Shown one piece after another: positions 1 to 7,802 of a DNA stretch of 31,310 bases (its first letter is position 1; every line of letters starts with the position of its first letter). Below the pieces are notes generated by a model. That model did not search any database, was not told the DNA's origin, and saw only the letters and a program-made list of their open reading frames with translations. The translations under genes and the position numbers were made by a program. Origin of the DNA: an uncultured Clostridia bacterium (lineage in GTDB: Bacteria > Bacillota > Clostridia > Lachnospirales > Anaerotignaceae); NCBI GenBank assembly GCA_910587195.1, contig CAJUKL010000021.1:1-31310 (forward strand), given 5' to 3'.

Positions 1-425
1 TACGTTAAAACTTCCACTCTGTTGTGTGTACAGAAGGTAAAGTTTTTGGTCAAGCTTTTTTCAAAAAGCTTGTGGGTTGTAGGGCAAAGCCCTACGGTCT
101 TTTTACACTTACAAGTGTGTTTTAAAGTGGTGCAGGACGAATGTCCACTGGACATTTGTCCTGCACCGACCGGAACGAAGCGTAGACTTTGGAGGAACTT
201 TTTACAAGTAAAAAAAGTTCCTCCAGAAACTTCTGACTTTCATTAAGTTTAATAGAAACTACTTTTTCAATGCTTTCTTGAAAGAAAGCATTGAACTTTG
301 TGCGATGAAGTTGAATAGTTACTTTAGATGAACTACAACGCACCACCATATGTTAAAACTTCCATTCTGTTGCGTGTGCAAAAGTTAAAGTTTTTTGTCC
401 AACTTTTTTTCAAAAAATTGGGTTT
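1..425 (+). repeat. Dispersed multi-hairpin intergenic repeat, copy R1
   Basis: No gene is credible here. The stretch is a chain of near-perfect palindromes: 51-72 (arms CAAGCTTTTT/AAAAAGCTTG), 79-95 (GTAGGGC/GCCCTAC), 105-118 (ACACTT/AAGTGT), 129-167 (about 19 bp stem, arms beginning GGTGCAGGAC and ending GTCCTGCACC) and 191-224 (GGAGGAACTTTTT with AAAAAGTTCCTCC). A second module with a palindrome TTTCTTGAAAGAAA follows near 275-290, and a degenerate copy of the first hairpin (399-421) abuts the stop codon of the next gene. The same chain recurs near 4630, 7085 and, inverted, near 11720. Short open frames inside it are by-products of the palindromes. Confidence 0.85.
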
Positions 426-1550
426 TTATGGTGCAACAGAATCAATAATTGCTTGTACTTTTGCTTGGTCTTCTCCTAAGGCAGAAGTAATTTGTACTTC
501 CCCTTGTCCCACTTTGTTTTGTGCTTCTGTCACTTTTGTTCTAATTTCTTCGGGGACATTTTTTTCATAGTATTCATTGATAGCAATTCCAGTACCACCT
601 TCTTGAATTCCAAGACTTTCATAAGCACCATAAGGAACTATTCCATTAATTTCCATTTCTGCCATTCTTACCAAAGAATTTCCAACTTCTTTTAATACAG
701 AAGTCAAAATGACATTTGCCTTTGCTTCATCTGTTCCTTTAAAAAGCATTGCTTGGTCAGAGTCTACACCAATAATATATTTATTCATTTCTGTTGCAGC
801 TTCCACACAACCTAAACCTGCTTGCTCTGCTGCTGGGAAAATAATATCAACCCCTTGATTATATTGTGCAATAGCTGTTTCTTTTCCTTTTGCAGTATCA
901 TCCCATGAACCAATGTAAGAAACATATACTTTAATATCTGGCTCTACAGATTTTGCACCTTCAATATATCCTACCAAAAAATCGGTAATAATAGGATGCT
1001 CTGAACCGCCTACAAAACCAATTTTTTTATCCTCATTTGCATATTCCATGTCAGATGAGGTTACCAGAGCTGCCAAAACGCCTGCTAAATAAGAACCTTC
1101 ATTTTGTTTATAGCTGATAGCATACACATTTGGATATTTGCCATCTTCTATTTCAGAGTCAAACATAACAAATTTTTGCTCTGGAAATTCTTCTGAAACT
1201 TTTTCCACTACTTCCGCAGAACTAGAGCCATTGGTAATAATAACATCATATTTTCCTTCTTCTGCTAAATCTTGAAAAGTTGGTTCCCATTTTGTTTGGT
1301 CACGACCAATTTCAATGACTTTTGTTTCGCAGCCAAGTGCTTCTGCAATTTGTGTTACGCCATTGTTAGCAGAATCATTAAAAGATTTATCTCCTAATTG
1401 TCCTGTACAAACAAACACAAAAGAAGGTTTTCCATTGCCTTCTGTTGTTTCGTTTGTATTATTTGCACTGCCGCCACCGCAGCCTACCATACTAAAAAGC
1501 ATAGTACCTGTTAAAAATAATGATGCTAGTTTTGCTAATCTCTTTTTCAT
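426..1550 (-). CDS. BMP/PnrA-family nucleoside-binding lipoprotein
   Basis: A 374-residue solute-binding lipoprotein of the basic membrane protein (BMP) family, which captures purine nucleosides outside the cell for an ABC importer. The N-terminus has two lysines, a hydrophobic stretch and the lipobox SMVGC with Cys24 as the lipidation site, followed by a Gly/Ser/Asn linker. The mature part opens with the family pattern VFVCTGQLGDKSFNDSANNG and continues as a type I periplasmic-binding fold. The start is supported by AAAAGGAGTG upstream. It lies 15 bp after the ribokinase stop, so it is probably the third gene of that operon, consistent with nucleoside or ribose use. No permease or ATPase gene follows inside the window; repeat DNA begins at its stop codon. 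Family assignment is firm, ligand is inferred. Confidence 0.9.
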   Translation of the reverse strand: MKKRLAKLASLFLTGTMLFSMVGCGGGSANNTNETTEGNGKPSFVFVCTGQLGDKSFNDSANNGVTQIAEALGCETKVIEIGRDQTKWEPTFQDLAEEGKYDVIITNGSSSAEVVEKVSEEFPEQKFVMFDSEIEDGKYPNVYAISYKQNEGSYLAGVLAALVTSSDMEYANEDKKIGFVGGSEHPIITDFLVGYIEGAKSVEPDIKVYVSYIGSWDDTAKGKETAIAQYNQGVDIIFPAAEQAGLGCVEAATEMNKYIIGVDSDQAMLFKGTDEAKANVILTSVLKEVGNSLVRMAEMEINGIVPYGAYESLGIQEGGTGIAINEYYEKNVPEEIRTKVTEAQNKVGQGEVQITSALGEDQAKVQAIIDSVAP

Positions 1551-1565
1551 TTTTTACACTCCTTT

Positions 1566-2495
1566 TTATATAATTGTAGAACTTTTGTCTACATTTATGA
1601 CTTCCTCATAACTTGGGATAGAGGTTTGTGCACCTTTTCTTGTAACAACAATGGAGGATACTTTGATTGCAAATGAAATAGCTTGTTCACAAGTACAGCC
1701 TTCTGAAAGTTTTAGTGCAAGCCCTGCTGTAAAAGCATCGCCGGCTGCTGTGGTATCGACTGCCTTGACCTTTTTTGCTGCAAATAATTGATGTTCTTGT
1801 TTGGTTACAAGCATAGCACCTTTTTCTCCCAAGGTAACAACTACTTTTTCTACCCCTTTTTCAATCAATTCTCTTGCTGCTAAAATAATTTCTTGTTCTG
1901 TATGGGTTGGTTTTCCTGTTAATATCTGTAATTCTGTTTCATTTGGTTTGATAATCGAAACATTTTTTAAAAGGGACGAGGGTAATTCTTTTTGTGCTGG
2001 TGCTGGGTCTAGTAACATTCTTTTTCCTTTTTGTTTTGCTAATTCTGCTACTGCGCAAATACTATCAAGAGGAGTTTCCAACTGTGCTACAACAATGTCA
2101 CATTCATCTATATATTTTTGTTGTTCCATAATCCATTGCCTTGTCAATTTAGAATTTGCACCTGCAATCACAACAATACTATTTTCTCCTGTTTCTTCCA
2201 CCGTAATCAAAGCAATTCCTGTTGATTCCTTTTGAAAAATTTGGATTGCCCTGGTATCTACATGGACAGACTGCAAATTTTGAAGGAGTTTTGACCCATT
2301 TCCATCTGCACCAATACAACCAATCATTGCCACTTCTGCCCCCAATTTTCCCATAGCATAGGCTTGATTGGCTCCTTTGCCTCCGGGAACATAAGAAATT
2401 TCTTTTCCTAATATGGTTTCGCCTTTTTGTGGTATTTTAGAAACATTTAGCACAGTATCCATATTTAAACTTCCTACTACTAATAATTTCCGCAT
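1566..2495 (-). CDS. rbsK: Ribokinase
   Basis: PfkB-family sugar kinase, 309 residues from the chosen start, expected to phosphorylate ribose to ribose 5-phosphate in the cytosol. It has the N-terminal VGSLNMD, substrate motif GGKGANQA (38-45), the NETE motif (185-188) and the anion-hole/catalytic motif DTTAAGD with base Asp253, a complete set. I chose the ATG at 2495 because GAAAGGAAA lies just upstream and the protein then begins MRKLLVVGSLNMD as usual for the family; an upstream in-frame start would overlap the previous gene. It starts one base after the stop of the LacI-kinase fusion, so the two are translationally linked. Released ribose from nucleosides is the likely substrate. Confidence 0.92.
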   Translation of the reverse strand: MRKLLVVGSLNMDTVLNVSKIPQKGETILGKEISYVPGGKGANQAYAMGKLGAEVAMIGCIGADGNGSKLLQNLQSVHVDTRAIQIFQKESTGIALITVEETGENSIVVIAGANSKLTRQWIMEQQKYIDECDIVVAQLETPLDSICAVAELAKQKGKRMLLDPAPAQKELPSSLLKNVSIIKPNETELQILTGKPTHTEQEIILAARELIEKGVEKVVVTLGEKGAMLVTKQEHQLFAAKKVKAVDTTAAGDAFTAGLALKLSEGCTCEQAISFAIKVSSIVVTRKGAQTSIPSYEEVINVDKSSTII

Positions 2496-2496
2496 A

Positions 2497-4470
2497 TTAT
2501 TTTTCCTTTCTTTTACTTTGTTGTTGCGCACCTAACACTTTTTCCCTCATCACTGCAATTTTTTCCATTATCTCTGCCTTATATAAATCAATCGTTGTTC
2601 TATCTGGCATAGATGGCTGTGCACCTAATCTTGCAACACTGATTCCAGCGGCATAGGTTGCAAAAACAACAGAATGAAGAATGTCTTTTCCTTCACTTAT
2701 CGCAACTGCAAAAGCACCAATAAAACTATCTGCTGCTCCTGTTGTATCTTGCGGTTCAAAAGGTGCTGCATTAAAATATAAATTATATTCTTTGTTTCGC
2801 AAATAGCAGCCTTTTTCGCCTAATGTTACAATGACATTTTTTACTCCTTTTTGCAATAACCATTCTGCTTTTTGTTCCAGGGAATCCTCTCCTTGCACAA
2901 TTTTATGCAATTCTTTTTCGTTTGGTATAAAATAATCAATATATTTCATGACATCATAATCTAATGTTTCTATGGTAGCTGGTTTTAAAAATACAATCAC
3001 ATTTGTTTGATGACACATTTTAATCGTATACATTGCAGTTTTTTGTGGAATTTCCAAAGATAAAAGGCAATATTGTGCCAACTGGAATAGCTTTTTTTGT
3101 TGCCGTATCTGGTAAGTATCTAATTCTCCATTTGCGCCCGGATAAACAACAATGGTACTTTCTCCGCTTTTTGCTACATTGACATAGGCTTTTCCTGTTG
3201 AGAGTGTGGTACTAAAACGGATTCCCTCTGTTTTAACACCATTTTCTACGAGACAATGATACAACTTTTTACCATCGGTATCATTACCCAAACTGCCTAT
3301 CATGTATACAAGTCCTCCTAATTTTGCTGCAGCAACGGCTTGATTTAATCCCTTTCCGCCTGGCAGCACCACAATATGATTTGAAAGTAAGGTTTCTCCA
3401 TCTGTTGGTAGCTTTTCCACGTTAATAATACTATCTACATTCATGCTTCCTACTACAATCATTTTTTGAGAAGAAGCATATATTTTTTCAAACGGATTAG
3501 AAACGCTTTCCCCTTGCATTAAAATAGGAGAAACAGAAACCTTATTTTTTGTCATTTCTTTTTTACTTTCTATTTTTTGCAATATCATATTGACTGCTTG
3601 TTTACCTACCTCTTGCCAGTTTAGGTTGACAATATCTAATTTCGGACACAATGTATGAAAAAAACCCATGGTATGAATACAAACAACAGAAATATCTTTG
3701 GGGATTCTGGTAGCGTGTCTTTGACAAGTGGCATAAGTACCACAAGCTATTTTTTCATTTTCGCAAATAATAGCTGACAAATTGCGATTAATTAACTGAT
3801 GTGCTCCAATTCTGCCTGCTTCCACTTCATCTTGTCCCACAAAAACATTGCCTGCCTCAAATAAAATATCCGCTTCAAACAGTGCCTGCATATATCCCTC
3901 TTTACAGTCATCACTATGTCGATTTTCGTGTAAAAGCAAGCCTATTTTTTGATGTCCATATTGAATGCAATATTTTGTTGCAAGATAAGTTGCTTTTTCA
4001 TAATCTCCATAGACCTGTAAAATTTGTGTTTGTTCCACCTTTTTTAAGAGCAAATAAGCAATTTTTTGTTTTTCTAATAATTCTATGCTTTTCTTTTGGT
4101 CATCAATCGGATACAATAAAATAGCATTCATATTTTTACCAGATAATATTTGAATATATTTTATTTCATCTGCTTGTGTTTTTGTAAAATAAACCATAAT
4201 ATTATAGCCATTTGCCACAGCATTTTGTTCTATACTGACAAGAAGTTCTTGTTGATAAGACAAATTTTCTGGTATAATAACTGCAAAGGTATAACTGCAC
4301 CAGGCAGCAGTTTCCCGTACTTTTGAGTAGGGTGCATATTGATATTGCTTTACAATTTTTAATACTTTTTTTCTTGTTTCTTCACTGATGTCATCATCTT
4401 TATGATTTAATATTTTGGAAACGGTACTAACAGAAACCTGAGCCAGTTTTGCAATATCTTTAATAGTCAT
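2497..4470 (-). CDS. LacI-family regulator fused to a ribokinase-like domain
   Basis: A 657-residue two-part protein. Residues 1-50 are a LacI-type helix-turn-helix (DIAKLAQVSVSTVSKILN, then a hinge-like segment), 60-325 a periplasmic-binding-like effector domain, and 333-657 a full PfkB/ribokinase domain beginning IVVGSMNVDSIINVEKLP. The kinase part keeps GGKGLNQA (371-378) and NEKE (517-520), but its phosphotransfer motif reads DTTGAADSF (575-583): Ala580 replaces the Gly normally just before the base Asp581. It may be a weak kinase or a sugar/phosphate sensor that informs the DNA-binding half. SD GAAAGGAG and a strong promoter precede it; a small inverted repeat lies downstream of the -10. 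First gene of the ribokinase/BMP operon, so autoregulation is likely. No frameshift is seen at the junction, so the fusion looks genuine. Confidence 0.88.
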   Translation of the reverse strand: MTIKDIAKLAQVSVSTVSKILNHKDDDISEETRKKVLKIVKQYQYAPYSKVRETAAWCSYTFAVIIPENLSYQQELLVSIEQNAVANGYNIMVYFTKTQADEIKYIQILSGKNMNAILLYPIDDQKKSIELLEKQKIAYLLLKKVEQTQILQVYGDYEKATYLATKYCIQYGHQKIGLLLHENRHSDDCKEGYMQALFEADILFEAGNVFVGQDEVEAGRIGAHQLINRNLSAIICENEKIACGTYATCQRHATRIPKDISVVCIHTMGFFHTLCPKLDIVNLNWQEVGKQAVNMILQKIESKKEMTKNKVSVSPILMQGESVSNPFEKIYASSQKMIVVGSMNVDSIINVEKLPTDGETLLSNHIVVLPGGKGLNQAVAAAKLGGLVYMIGSLGNDTDGKKLYHCLVENGVKTEGIRFSTTLSTGKAYVNVAKSGESTIVVYPGANGELDTYQIRQQKKLFQLAQYCLLSLEIPQKTAMYTIKMCHQTNVIVFLKPATIETLDYDVMKYIDYFIPNEKELHKIVQGEDSLEQKAEWLLQKGVKNVIVTLGEKGCYLRNKEYNLYFNAAPFEPQDTTGAADSFIGAFAVAISEGKDILHSVVFATYAAGISVARLGAQPSMPDRTTIDLYKAEIMEKIAVMREKVLGAQQQSKRKEK

Positions 4471-4506
4471 AAAGAGGCTCCTTTCTGATAAAAATGCTAA
4501 ACGAAA

Positions 4507-4518
4507 TTACTTTAGTAA
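4507..4518. promoter_or_regulatory. Candidate operator of the LacI-kinase fusion
   Basis: Inverted repeat TTACT-TT-AGTAA lying 22-33 bases downstream of the -10 box of the operon promoter, where a bound repressor would block transcription. It lacks the central CG typical of LacI-family sites, so assignment is tentative. Confidence 0.35.
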
Positions 4519-4539
4519 ACTATTTTCTTGTTAAATATT

Positions 4540-4568
4540 ACTATATACGAAAGAATAGAAAATGTCAA
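4540..4568 (-). promoter_or_regulatory. Sigma-A promoter of the LacI-kinase/rbsK/BMP operon
   Basis: Read on the minus strand: perfect -35 TTGACA (4563-4568), 17-bp spacer, -10 TATAGT (4540-4545), about 70 bases before the fusion gene start at 4470. Confidence 0.8.
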
Positions 4569-4629
4569 TATCTTCTGCTAAAGATTCTCATAAAAAAAAC
4601 AAAGAAAAAAAATCCTTTGTTCCATTTGC

Positions 4630-5140
4630 AGAAGGTAAAGTTTTTGGTCAAGCTTTTTTCACGCTTTCTTGAAAGAAAGCTTAGCAAAGAACTTTGTGCG
4701 AAACTTCGTTTCGCTGCCATGCTTTGAATTTAAACAGTTGTTGTAGATGAATGACAATAGAACACCAGTAGTTAAAATTTTTGTTCTGTTGCGTTTGCAA
4801 AAGATAAAGTTTTTGGTCAAGCTTTTTTCAAAAAGCTTGTAGGTTGTAGGGCAAAGCTCTACGGTCTTTTTACGCTTGCAAGCGTGTTTTTGAAGTGGTA
4901 CAAAACGTCCGGTGGACGTTTGTTCTGCACCGACCGGAGCGAAGCGTAGACATGGGGAAACTTTTTACAAGTGAAAAAAGTTTCCCCTTCCTTTCTTGAA
5001 AGTAAGTAAAGAACTTTTGTGCAAAACTAACGTTTTGCAGCCGTGTATGGGAGTGGAATGGTTGCTGTGGTGGAACGAGAACAGAGCACCACCAGTTAAA
5101 TTTTTGTTCTGCTTCAACTAAAGAAGTCTATTCTACAAAG
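4630..5140 (+). repeat. Dispersed multi-hairpin repeat, copy R2
   Basis: Gene-free stretch between the LacI-fusion promoter and the PHP phosphatase gene. It carries the same modules as R1: the AAGCTTTCTTGAAAGAAAGC palindrome, the CAAGC/GCTTG hairpin, GTAGGGC/GCTCTAC, ACGCTT/AAGCGT, the AACGTCC/GGACGTT stem and GGGGAAACTTTTT with AAAAAGTTTCCCC. Positions 4649-4895 match 7243-7489 base for base as far as I can follow. Confidence 0.85.
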
Positions 5141-5151
5141 CCAGGCAAGTT

Positions 5152-5961
5152 TTATTTTGGAATGTCTATAAAGTAAGGTTGTTGTTTTTCAAAAACAGTA
5201 AATGCTTGAAAACCTGCATGACGTAATATTTCATAAGCCTTTTCAAAATGAGAAGCAATGTATTCTGGAGAATGTGCGTCAGAGCCAATGGTAATAATTT
5301 CTCCACCTAATTCTTTGTAACGTTTTACAATTTCAAACTTAGGATGAATGTATCCTAAACCATATTTTATGCCAGAAGTATTTAATTCAATTCCTTTGTC
5401 TTTTTTGATAAGCAATTTTAAAATTTCATCAATAATTTCTTGAAATTCAAGATAATTTAAATTTCTATTGTCATAGTCCCCATAACGATTTACATAATCC
5501 ATATGTCCATAGACGTTAAAACAATCATAAATTTTTACATTGTTATATAAATCTTCAAAATATTCTAAATAAGCGTCATGCTGTGTTTTACCTTGATAAA
5601 AAGAATTTCCGTAGAGTTCCAAGCCTTTTACACAATGGGTAGAACCAATCACAAAATCAAAACTGCCATTGGCATAAAAGTCATCTGTTTCTTTTTTAAC
5701 ATGGGCTTGTAAGCCAAATTCCGCTCCTTTCCGAATTATAATTTTGCTATCATATTTTTCACGCATTTGTTGTATTTTTTTTGTATAAGCATCGTAATCT
5801 AATAAAAAAGGAAATTCTGGGTCAGGATATTGATAATCTAAATGGTCTGTAATAGCAATTTCTTTTAAACCCAAAGAAATTGCTTGTCTAATCATATCTT
5901 CCATGGTTGTGTCACTGTCAGATGAAAAATTTGTATGCATATGATAATCAGAATAAATCAT
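5152..5961 (-). CDS. PHP-domain histidinol-phosphatase-like phosphoesterase
   Basis: A 269-residue PHP-superfamily metal-dependent phosphoesterase of the HisJ/HisK histidinol-phosphatase type. All expected metal ligands can be placed: HMH (7-9), TDH (38-40), Glu81, His109 in GSTHC, His153 in YGHMDY and the terminal SDAH (227-230). The start at 5961 is preferred because AAGGAGAG precedes it and the protein then begins MIYSDYHMHT; a longer frame would overlap mnmA. It follows mnmA after 17 bp and is probably co-transcribed. No his biosynthesis genes are nearby, so hydrolysis of histidinol phosphate is a family-based guess; other phosphate esters are possible. Confidence 0.85.
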   Translation of the reverse strand: MIYSDYHMHTNFSSDSDTTMEDMIRQAISLGLKEIAITDHLDYQYPDPEFPFLLDYDAYTKKIQQMREKYDSKIIIRKGAEFGLQAHVKKETDDFYANGSFDFVIGSTHCVKGLELYGNSFYQGKTQHDAYLEYFEDLYNNVKIYDCFNVYGHMDYVNRYGDYDNRNLNYLEFQEIIDEILKLLIKKDKGIELNTSGIKYGLGYIHPKFEIVKRYKELGGEIITIGSDAHSPEYIASHFEKAYEILRHAGFQAFTVFEKQQPYFIDIPK

Positions 5962-5978
5962 AGGTTCTCTCCTTTTCT

Positions 5979-7022
5979 TTAATATGAAATAATAGTACCA
6001 CCACAAGCAACATAATCACCATCATATAATACAAGAGCTTGTCCAGGTGTAATAGCGCGTTGTGGCTCGTCAAAAACACATTCTAATTGATTGTCTTTTA
6101 TGCGGGCAGTACACCATGCCTTTTTGTGATTGTATCGTATTTTTGCTTGAAAACGCATTTCCTGTTCTATTTTTTCAATTCCTACAAAATTCAGACGGTT
6201 TGCATAAAGTGTTTTTTGAAATAACGCATCATTTTCACAAAGAATAACTTCATTTTTTTCAACATTAATTCCATAAACATACATAGGTTTTCCAAAAGAA
6301 ACACCTAACCCTTTTCTTTGTCCCACGGTATAATGAATAATTCCATTATGTTTTGCTAAGATATTGCCATCTAAGTCTACAAAATTTCCACAAGGATATT
6401 TTCCGGTTTTTTGTTCTATAAAATTGCTATAATCATTATCTGGTATAAAACAAATTTCTTGGCTGTCTGCTTTTTGTGCAATAGAAATATCAATTTTTTC
6501 TGCTATTTTTCTGATTTCCTCTTTGTGGTAGACACCAATCGGCATTAAAGTGTTTTGGAGTTGTTCCTGTGTTAAATTATAAAGGGCATAGGTTTGGTCT
6601 TTGGCACCAGTTGCAGAAGTTTTAAGGGTATAACGTTGGGTTTCAGGATGTTTTGTAATTTGTGCATAATGTCCAGTAGCGATAAAGTCAGCACCAACTT
6701 GTTGCTTGAATTTTAAAAGCGCTTCCCATTTGACATAGCGATTACAAACAATACAAGGATTAGGTGTACGTCCTTGTTGATATTCTACAATAAAATAATC
6801 AATTACATTTTTTTGAAATTCCTGTTTAAAGTCGATGGTGTAATAAGGAATTTCTAATGTAGAAGCAATTCTTTTGGCATCTATTTCTGCATGATTTTCT
6901 GTTGTTTCGCATGTTTGCATAGTAACACCGATGACATGGTATCCTTGCTGTTTTAATAAATAGGCTGCAACAGAACTGTCTACGCCTCCAGACATTCCAA
7001 TCACGACTGTTTTTTTATTCAT
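5979..7022 (-). CDS. mnmA: tRNA-specific 2-thiouridylase MnmA
   Basis: About 347 residues, the usual size. MnmA makes the 2-thio group of wobble uridine in tRNA Lys, Glu and Gln with ATP and a persulfide donor. The PP-loop is SGGVDSS (11-17); the nucleophilic cysteine is Cys93 in CNRYVKWE, and the partner cysteine is Cys191 in SQEICFIPD. GHYAQI, KDQTYALYNL and VGQRKGLG are also present. Two ATG codons and a GTG compete at the start; the ATG at 7022 has the best spacing from AAAGGTGG. Upstream gene of a two-gene unit with the PHP phosphatase. Confidence 0.95.
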   Translation of the reverse strand: MNKKTVVIGMSGGVDSSVAAYLLKQQGYHVIGVTMQTCETTENHAEIDAKRIASTLEIPYYTIDFKQEFQKNVIDYFIVEYQQGRTPNPCIVCNRYVKWEALLKFKQQVGADFIATGHYAQITKHPETQRYTLKTSATGAKDQTYALYNLTQEQLQNTLMPIGVYHKEEIRKIAEKIDISIAQKADSQEICFIPDNDYSNFIEQKTGKYPCGNFVDLDGNILAKHNGIIHYTVGQRKGLGVSFGKPMYVYGINVEKNEVILCENDALFQKTLYANRLNFVGIEKIEQEMRFQAKIRYNHKKAWCTARIKDNQLECVFDEPQRAITPGQALVLYDGDYVACGGTIISY

Positions 7023-7055
7023 ATTCATTTCCACCTTTAATCATTATTGATTTTT

Positions 7056-7084
7056 ATACTAACATATTTTCCCCCTTTTTACAA
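7056..7084 (-). promoter_or_regulatory. Candidate promoter of mnmA
   Basis: Minus-strand TTGTAA (7079-7084), 17-bp spacer, TAGTAT (7056-7061), about 35 bases before the mnmA start. The -35 overlaps the edge of repeat copy R3. Confidence 0.5.
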
Positions 7085-7605
7085 CTTACTTTCTTGAAAG
7101 AAAGGTAGCAAAGAACTTTTTTGTAAAACTAGCGTTTTGCAGCTGTGAGTTAGAGTGGAATAATTGTTGTAGATGAATGAGAACAGAACATCAGTAGTTA
7201 AAATTTTTGTTCTGTTGTATGTGCGAAAGGTAAGTTTTTGGGCAAGCTTTTTTCACGCTTTCTTGAAAGAAAGCTTAGCAAAGAACTTTGTGCGAAACTT
7301 CGTTTCGCTGCCATGCTTTGAATTTAAACAGTTGTTGTAGATGAATGACAATAGAACACCAGTAGTTAAAATTTTTGTTCTGTTGCGTTTGCAAAAGATA
7401 AAGTTTTTGGTCAAGCTTTTTTCAAAAAGCTTGTAGGTTGTAGGGCAAAGCTCTACGGTCTTTTTACGCTTGCAAGCGTGTTTTTGAAGGGGTGCAAAAC
7501 GTCCGGTGGACGTTTGTTCTGCACTGACCAAAGTGAAGCGTAGAAAGGGAGCAAAACGATGGGGGAACTTTTCACAAATGAAAAAAGTTCCCCCTATTTA
7601 AAAAA
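7085..7605 (+). repeat. Dispersed multi-hairpin repeat, copy R3
   Basis: Gene-free region between the mnmA promoter and the diguanylate cyclase promoter. Same module order as R2, in the same direction, including a block at 7243-7489 apparently identical to 4649-4895. The last stem reads GGGGGAACTTTT with AAAAGTTCCCCC (about 7561-7595), differing from R1 and R2 in both arms while keeping pairing. Confidence 0.85.
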
Positions 7606-7639
7606 TGCTTGTTTAGCCACTCCTTTTTTTAATATACTC

Positions 7640-7668
7640 TTGACTTTTTGTAAAAAACGGCTTATATT
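7640..7668 (+). promoter_or_regulatory. Promoter of the diguanylate cyclase gene
   Basis: TTGACT (7640-7645), 17-bp spacer, TATATT (7663-7668), leaving a leader of about 130 bases before the start at 7803. Confidence 0.65.
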
Positions 7669-7802
7669 CAATAAAAAGAGTATTTTTGCGTTATTTTGTG
7701 AGATTTTTAACAATATAGTAGAGAGTATAAAAAAGAGTATGGTACAAGGAAAATCCCTTTTTATATTCTGTAAAAATGAAAGTTGATAGAAAGAGGTATT
7801 TT

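Noticed and set aside
22..349. Overlapping open frames of about 75 codons on both strands
   Set aside because: They lie entirely in palindromic repeat DNA, recur in other copies with frame breaks, and have no ribosome site.
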